Shown piece after piece: positions 60,270 through 64,000 of a stretch of 64,000 nucleotides of DNA. The position numbers were made by a program, and so were the translations under genes. The notes beneath the pieces were generated by a model. It was not told where the DNA came from. It was given only the letters and a program-made list of their open reading frames with translations, and did not search any database. The first letter of the stretch is position 1. Each line of letters begins with the position of its first letter. The DNA is from an uncultured Eubacteriales bacterium (GTDB lineage: Bacteria; Bacillota; Clostridia; Oscillospirales; Oscillospiraceae), in contig UQZA01000005.1 in NCBI GenBank assembly GCA_900545515.1, positions 1 to 64,000 of the forward strand, written 5' to 3'.

Positions 60270-60698
60270 TTACGGCCACCACACACCAGAGCAACCGCCA
60301 GGAACTCCGCTGGAAACTCTAGCGGTGAGGTCTACGTACGTATTGTACGTCAAACTCCCCGTCTCGTAATAGAGATACACGGAGCCAGTGCCGGATACCG
60401 TTTCCATGTTGGTGATGCGCGTTCCGTTGGTCTTTTCGACGCACATGGTGATACTACCACCGTTGAAACCAGCGCTGTTCACGTTGGCCTGGGCATAATA
60501 GCCCGAGCTACTGCCCACATCGGACTTATAAGCCCGGTCATAGTCCACGGCAGCTGTGGAGCCAAAGATAAAGGAAAAATTTGCGGCGGCGGACCCGGCG
60601 TAGGCAATCAAGGCCATCATAGGCACCAGAACCAAGGCCAAGGTCAAGAGGGATACCACCTTGCGCCGAAGCTTCGGCGCGCGCTTTTGTTTCTGCAT
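60270..60698 (-). CDS. Small secreted beta-rich protein of unknown function
   Basis: A 142-residue protein with a basic N-terminus and a signal peptide (VVSLLTLALVLVPMMALIAYAGSA, about 14-36). The mature ~105 residues are rich in Ser, Gly, Tyr and Thr in strand-like alternation, with two cysteines (in SITMCVEK and GGCSGVWWP) that could pair outside the cell. The C-terminus ends in Trp-Trp-Pro. It lies between a lipoprotein gene and an ABC transporter on one strand. Such context suggests an exported peptide or a protein handled by the transporter; bacteriocin-like function (lactococcin 972 type) is only a guess. No clear ribosome binding site. Confidence 0.65.
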   Translation of the reverse strand: MQKQKRAPKLRRKVVSLLTLALVLVPMMALIAYAGSAAANFSFIFGSTAAVDYDRAYKSDVGSSSGYYAQANVNSAGFNGGSITMCVEKTNGTRITNMETVSGTGSVYLYYETGSLTYNTYVDLTARVSSGVPGGCSGVWWP

Positions 60699-60760
60699 AA
60701 GATCAATTCTTTGTTTTTTGAAAATCTTCAGACCTACCCTGCAGTCCGGTAGGAAACTGA

Positions 60761-61963
60761 CTACATTTCATCCCCCGTCATGGCGTCCACCCGGACAAAG
60801 CGGAGGGTATCGAAGGAGACCGTCTCTGTGGACGCTTGCCGGACGGTCACCTCCCACATGGGGCGTAGAAGCCAACGCGATCCATCCTGCCAGTATACAT
60901 ACACCAGCTCCACCCGCTCAATCGTCCGCTTCTGGGTAGCCAGGATGTTCACGAATTTATTCTTGGCCACTTCCAAAGCCTCCCCGGCAGAAATGAACTG
61001 CTCCGGCTCCTCCACCACCTGGACAAAGGTCACCGGGTAAATGACCTCCAGGTCAATAATCCCGTCCTTTGTATACCAAACTACAATGCTATTGGGACAG
61101 TAGGACACGGTGCTGCTCTTTTCTCCCCGGCAGGCCAGAGGGATTCCGTCTGCGGCGCAAAAGAATTCAAACATGTAGCAATCGTCCTCTTCTGCCCAGT
61201 CGTCTCTCTGGGGATATTGCACGGTGCGCCCCTTGACTTCATGCGTCCATTTTTCGCTCTGGAGCTCCTCTCCTGCCTGGGCCATCCGTTCGTGGCTCAC
61301 ATACAGGGTCCGGTTTAAATACAGCTCCCCCAAGTGCAGAGTTGCCAGAGCCTCCCGAACCTCTGTCTCCGCCTCCTGCGCAGTCGCAAAGGACAAATCC
61401 TCCGGCTCTGTAAATAAATATGTAATCAGATGCTCCCCATTCTCTTCATACATCAGTTGTGTGGAATAAATGGGATACGCGTTATATTGCTCATAATGTT
61501 CCTGATTGACGTAGCTAAAAATACTGGGGTACAGTCCTTCCTCACTGGACCCCTGGCCAAAGGTACTCCCACTGCGGCAGGTCCCCGCATAGACCATTTC
61601 GTTACCCTGCAGCCCGTCTTGCGTAACCTCAGAAACGGCGTCTCCATTCCAGGCCAGGAAGTCATCAATTTCTTCTTTGGTAAAAACCTTCATCTCCCCC
61701 AGATAGACCTTCGGCTTTGCGCCGCTGGCCGTGCCCTTTACCTCCGCATCAATGAGCAAATCCTCCTGAACCTCCTCGTAGAAGTGGGTGGGGTCCGTCT
61801 GGGGGACGGAGGCCGTCTCTGTTTGCTCTCTCTGTTCCGTCCCCGTCTGTTCGGAGCCTTCCCGGCGTGTCCCCTCCGTTGCTCCCGGTCTCTGGCAGGC
61901 AACCAAAGAGGCAGCCAGGATCAGACACAGAAGCAGGGCCGCCGCTTGCTTTCGTACGTTCAC
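60761..61963 (-). CDS. Hypothetical lipoprotein of the secreted-protein/ABC operon
   Basis: A 400-residue lipoprotein (signal ending SLVAC, Cys23) followed by a Glu/Thr/Gln-rich linker (about 25-60) and a large extracytoplasmic domain containing repeated YP/V strands (for example RPMWEVTVRQ near the end). I do not recognise a characterised family. GTG start at 61963 with AAGGAG upstream. First gene after the promoter at 62154; the small secreted protein and ABC genes follow. Confidence 0.75.
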   Translation of the reverse strand: MNVRKQAAALLLCLILAASLVACQRPGATEGTRREGSEQTGTEQREQTETASVPQTDPTHFYEEVQEDLLIDAEVKGTASGAKPKVYLGEMKVFTKEEIDDFLAWNGDAVSEVTQDGLQGNEMVYAGTCRSGSTFGQGSSEEGLYPSIFSYVNQEHYEQYNAYPIYSTQLMYEENGEHLITYLFTEPEDLSFATAQEAETEVREALATLHLGELYLNRTLYVSHERMAQAGEELQSEKWTHEVKGRTVQYPQRDDWAEEDDCYMFEFFCAADGIPLACRGEKSSTVSYCPNSIVVWYTKDGIIDLEVIYPVTFVQVVEEPEQFISAGEALEVAKNKFVNILATQKRTIERVELVYVYWQDGSRWLLRPMWEVTVRQASTETVSFDTLRFVRVDAMTGDEM

Positions 61964-62153
61964 ACAAAGCGCTCCTTTCTCTGCGACATTTGCACGGGAT
62001 GTAAGATTTCCTCATGCTTTCTGGCATCACCGCGTGAATTTTTCTCTTCGCAAGTTGGTTTGTTCCAAAGCAATTGATTTGTCTGCGGGCTGAATTTGGC
62101 ATCCGAGGGAATCCGTTTTCCTCTGTGAAATACACGCCCCTTATTTTTTAATA

Positions 62154-62182
62154 ATATTAGCATATCTGCCAAAACTTGTCAA
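62154..62182 (-). promoter_or_regulatory. Promoter of the lipoprotein/secreted-protein/ABC operon
   Basis: Perfect TTGACA, 17 bp, TAATAT on the minus strand. The leader to the GTG is about 185 nt. The remainder of 62183-62333 shows nothing clear. Confidence 0.8.
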
Positions 62183-62333
62183 GCACATCTTCCAAAAAAG
62201 TAAACCATCCAAATGATTTTCCAATTTCTGGAAATTTGGGTCTGCAGCGTCCATGCTACATGCACGCAACTCCTAAGATATTTTTGTAAAACCCAGCTTA
62301 AAATCATGTGCACCGTCTGCCTGCTGCCAAGTA

Positions 62334-62430
62334 GACCTGCTGCAAACTTGGCCGGGCGTAGCCCCACAGGAAGCGCCCGTATCCCCAAAAGCGCCTAGGA
62401 GGCTCCCCTCTGCCGCCTTTGCAGCAGGTC
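62334..62430. repeat. Long inverted repeat after the second Spo0A-like gene
   Basis: GACCTGCTGCAAA (62334-62346) and TTTGCAGCAGGTC (62418-62430) are perfect 13-bp arms around 71 bases, which contain a smaller GGGCG/CGCCC pairing. It starts 10 nt after the stop at 62441. It resembles the CTGTTGCAAA hairpins after metG and the first Spo0A-like gene. Confidence 0.6.
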
Positions 62431-62440
62431 CGGTTCTTAC

Positions 62441-62791
62441 TTACGCCTCAGTGTTCTTTTTCTGCAACAGGGCGTGGCGCAGGATGCACAGGAAATCTCC
62501 CGCCGTAGGCGGCTGGGTGATCTTCCGCATGGCCAGCTCCGAAATCAGAGCTCCGTTGCACTCCCAAGCCTGGGCCGTGGCCGTCCGGAGGCTCCGTTCC
62601 GCGCAATTCCAAGTGCACCGGCACCGCCTGCCCACCTCCGGATAGAATTCCTGGGTCAGACTTTGCAGCCGCTCCGGCTCTTCCACCGCCAGCGCCGCAG
62701 CCTCCACCACAACGGCATATCCCGCCTGCACCAGATAAATTCCCATCTGATACAGCAGCTCCTCCAGTTCGTATTTCATCGGTTCCATCAT
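62441..62791 (-). CDS. Stand-alone Spo0A effector-domain-like DNA-binding protein (copy 2)
   Basis: A 116-residue protein similar by eye to the Spo0A C-terminal domain and to the protein at 21512: ELLYQMGIYLVQAGYAVV, ERLQSLTQEFYPEVG, ERSLRTATAQAW, PTAGDFLCIL. No receiver domain. ATG at 62791 (followed by a second ATG) has GGAG at 8 nt. Direct repeats upstream (62817-62873) may be a binding site. Two such genes in one window suggest an expanded regulator family. Confidence 0.8.
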   Translation of the reverse strand: MMEPMKYELEELLYQMGIYLVQAGYAVVVEAAALAVEEPERLQSLTQEFYPEVGRRCRCTWNCAERSLRTATAQAWECNGALISELAMRKITQPPTAGDFLCILRHALLQKKNTEA

Positions 62792-62816
62792 ACTTTTGGC
62801 TCCTTTTCTATAAATA

Positions 62817-62873
62817 TAGGGATACCTCTTCATACTAATGGATGCAGCGCTCATTTTACAGTTTTAGGGATAC
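62817..62873. promoter_or_regulatory. Direct repeats upstream of the second Spo0A-like gene
   Basis: TAGGGATAC occurs at 62817-62825 and again at 62865-62873 in the same orientation. They flank the expected promoter area, where no good -35/-10 pair is visible. Possible operator. Confidence 0.3.
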
Positions 62874-63035
62874 TTGGCATAAAAATTTTGCTATCCGGCC
62901 AGCCGGTCAGGATAACTGCATAGGATTCACCCTGCCGATTGCTTCGCACCTACCACCGGAGACATAAGCGTACCGTTCAGCGCTAAGAAAGCCGAAAGCT
63001 ATGCACTGATGGACGGAAGTCGTACCGTGTAACGC

Positions 63036-63248
63036 TTAAAATTGCACTTTTTCTGTAAGCGTAAATCCTGTCATCGTGCAAAAAACTCCGGCTCCGAGAT
63101 GGAACTCAGAGCCGGAGCTGTCATGTTCACTTGGTCTGCATTCTGCCGGTACGTCCCAGGGAAGCAGCTTTTCCACTGCCGCTGGGTCCGTCAGTTCGGC
63201 TGTGTTTGCTTCCTCCAGCAGCCATATCACGTACCGGTAGGGCTCCAA
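63036..63248 (-). pseudogene. IS66 transposase C-terminal fragment
   Basis: The frame beginning LEPYRYVIWLLEEA and continuing AVEKLLPWDVPAECR matches the end of IS66-family TnpC proteins (known consensus: PY.YL..LLE ... LLPW...PEECR). It has no start of its own, runs through the IS end and lies in a different frame from the N-terminal fragment. Confidence 0.7.
63080..63119 (-). terminator. Terminator hairpin inside the IS66 relic
   Basis: Minus-strand CTCCGGCTC pairs with GAGCCGGAG, followed by TTTTTTGC. Confidence 0.6.
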
Positions 63249-63585
63249 ATGGTATCCAGGGCATATTCATGCTTCCTGTGCCGTTTGTGAGCTGCACAAT
63301 GGTAACGGACTCTTCCGGTTCCTTTTCTGCAGCAGAGAATACTTCGGCTGCATGAAACAGGAAGCTCAGCTGTTCCACAAAAGACTCGTCGCTCTTCTCG
63401 GAAGATGCGCCAAATTGCTTGTGTCTGGCAAGGCGCAGTGCCTCCGTAAGCACCAATACCTGGTTTCCCAGACGAGAAATACGTTCGTCCTGAGATGCCA
63501 GTCGAGCGTTCTTGTCCTCATATTCCGCACGGGAAATGGTGACTGTTTCCCTGGTACTTGTTTGGAAATTATCTTCCTTTTTCAT
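63127..63585 (-). pseudogene. IS66 transposase N-terminal fragment
   Basis: Residues 1-98 of a 152-codon frame are typical of IS66 TnpC: a coiled-coil lead (EDKNARLASQDERISRLGNQVLVL) and the signature ALRLARHKQFGASSEKSDE. After about residue 98 the frame leaves the family and enters sequence that in another frame encodes the TnpC C-terminus, so the gene is deleted and out of frame. Confidence 0.75.
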
Positions 63586-63755
63586 GTGTTTATTGTACTA
63601 TATACCAGAAAGTGCAAGAAAACACATAATTTCTCAGATTACTTCCAAGCCAGATACCGGCTTGTGCGCCTTTGGCTGATCCACACTCAGCCCCTCCATG
63701 AGCCGGCGGTACGGCTGGGCTGTCAGGGATCTGACTTCACTTTCCTTTGCCAGGG

Positions 63756-64000
63756 TTATTCAGCATCTATTTTACATTGATGGACTGTAGCAATACTCAG
63801 CGTCCCCAGTAGGATGCTCAAACCCAAAACCATACCTATCCCATAAGCATAGGACGGCATATTTTGATTTGTATGTCCCATAAGGCTGTAGTCCATCCAG
63901 GAAACAGGGGAGAACCATGTCCATACATGGTAGTACCGGAAATAGCTGAACATACGAATCACGCTGTGCACAATGACAAGCCCCACAGCAATTGCGGTTC
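63756..64000 (-). CDS. ABC-2-type permease, C-terminal part (5' end outside window)
   Basis: The frame is open to the right edge. The visible 80 residues contain the last two helices of a permease. SPVSWMDYSLMGHTNQNMPSYAYGIG..GLSILLGTLSIATVHQC aligns with the end of the permease at 58472. It therefore belongs to a paralogous ABC system that continues beyond the window. An internal GTG at 63986 is not the real start. Confidence 0.75.
   Translation of the reverse strand, partial: TAIAVGLVIVHSVIRMFSYFRYYHVWTWFSPVSWMDYSLMGHTNQNMPSYAYGIGMVLGLSILLGTLSIATVHQCKIDAE

Larger units (their letters stand above)
63055..63585 (-). mobile_element. IS66-family element relic
   Basis: N-terminal (63300-63585) and C-terminal (63130-63248) pieces of an IS66 transposase are joined with the middle missing. 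One end shows GTAAGCGTAAATCCTGTCAT (63055-63074), and IS66 terminal repeats begin GTAAGCG. No second end was found near 63585. The element is internally deleted and cannot move by itself. Confidence 0.7.

Overview
The window looks like a chromosomal segment of a high-GC, gut-associated, spore-forming Clostridia-type Firmicute, probably of the Oscillospiraceae group. The assignment is inferred from a T-box leader on metG, a cobalamin riboswitch, sigma-A promoters with 17-18 bp spacers, strong GGAGG ribosome binding sites, frequent TTG/GTG starts, two Spo0A-effector-like proteins, a BlaI/M56 pair and a carbohydrate gene set typical of such bacteria. No tRNA or rRNA gene, CRISPR array or intact mobile element was seen. 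Gene names and family calls rest on reading motifs, not on database searches.

Region by region. 1-13.8 kb: a partial membrane protein, then a glycan-use cluster on the minus strand (GH3, GH38 alpha-mannosidase, GH130 phosphorylase, a binding protein plus two permeases of the CUT1/Lpl type, GH35 beta-galactosidase). None of the hydrolases has a signal peptide, so oligosaccharides are probably imported and split in the cytoplasm. 13.9-21 kb: a long secreted repeat protein, an MMPL/RND transporter, a TetR regulator and RecQ. 21.5-22.8 kb: a stand-alone Spo0A-effector-like protein divergent from a phosphoribosyltransferase-like protein with an unusual PRPP loop. 22.9-29.8 kb: a peptide/nickel-type ABC operon under a cobalamin riboswitch, with a second, unrelated binding lipoprotein as its last gene. 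30-34.9 kb: metG with its T-box, a small membrane protein and an RsmF-type rRNA methyltransferase. 34.9-43.3 kb: a heterodimeric ABC exporter, a possible tiny gene, mgtE behind a leader ORF and a sequestered ribosome binding site, a YitT-type protein and an IMP dehydrogenase. 43.5-49.1 kb: M56 peptidase with BlaI-type repressor, then galK-galT. 49.2-53 kb: an amino-acid ABC operon carrying an AbgB-like amidohydrolase. 53.2-57.8 kb: pstSCAB-phoU. 57.8-64 kb: an operon of lipoprotein, small secreted protein, two permeases and an ATPase, then a second Spo0A-effector-like protein, an IS66 relic and a partial paralogous permease.

The points most worth a second look are the apparent circular permutation of PstS, the leader ORF and SD hairpin in front of mgtE, the isolated small transcription unit at 38.57-38.79 kb, the two receiver-less Spo0A-like proteins, the riboswitch-controlled ABC operon, and the secreted-protein/ABC operon with a partial paralogue at the right edge.
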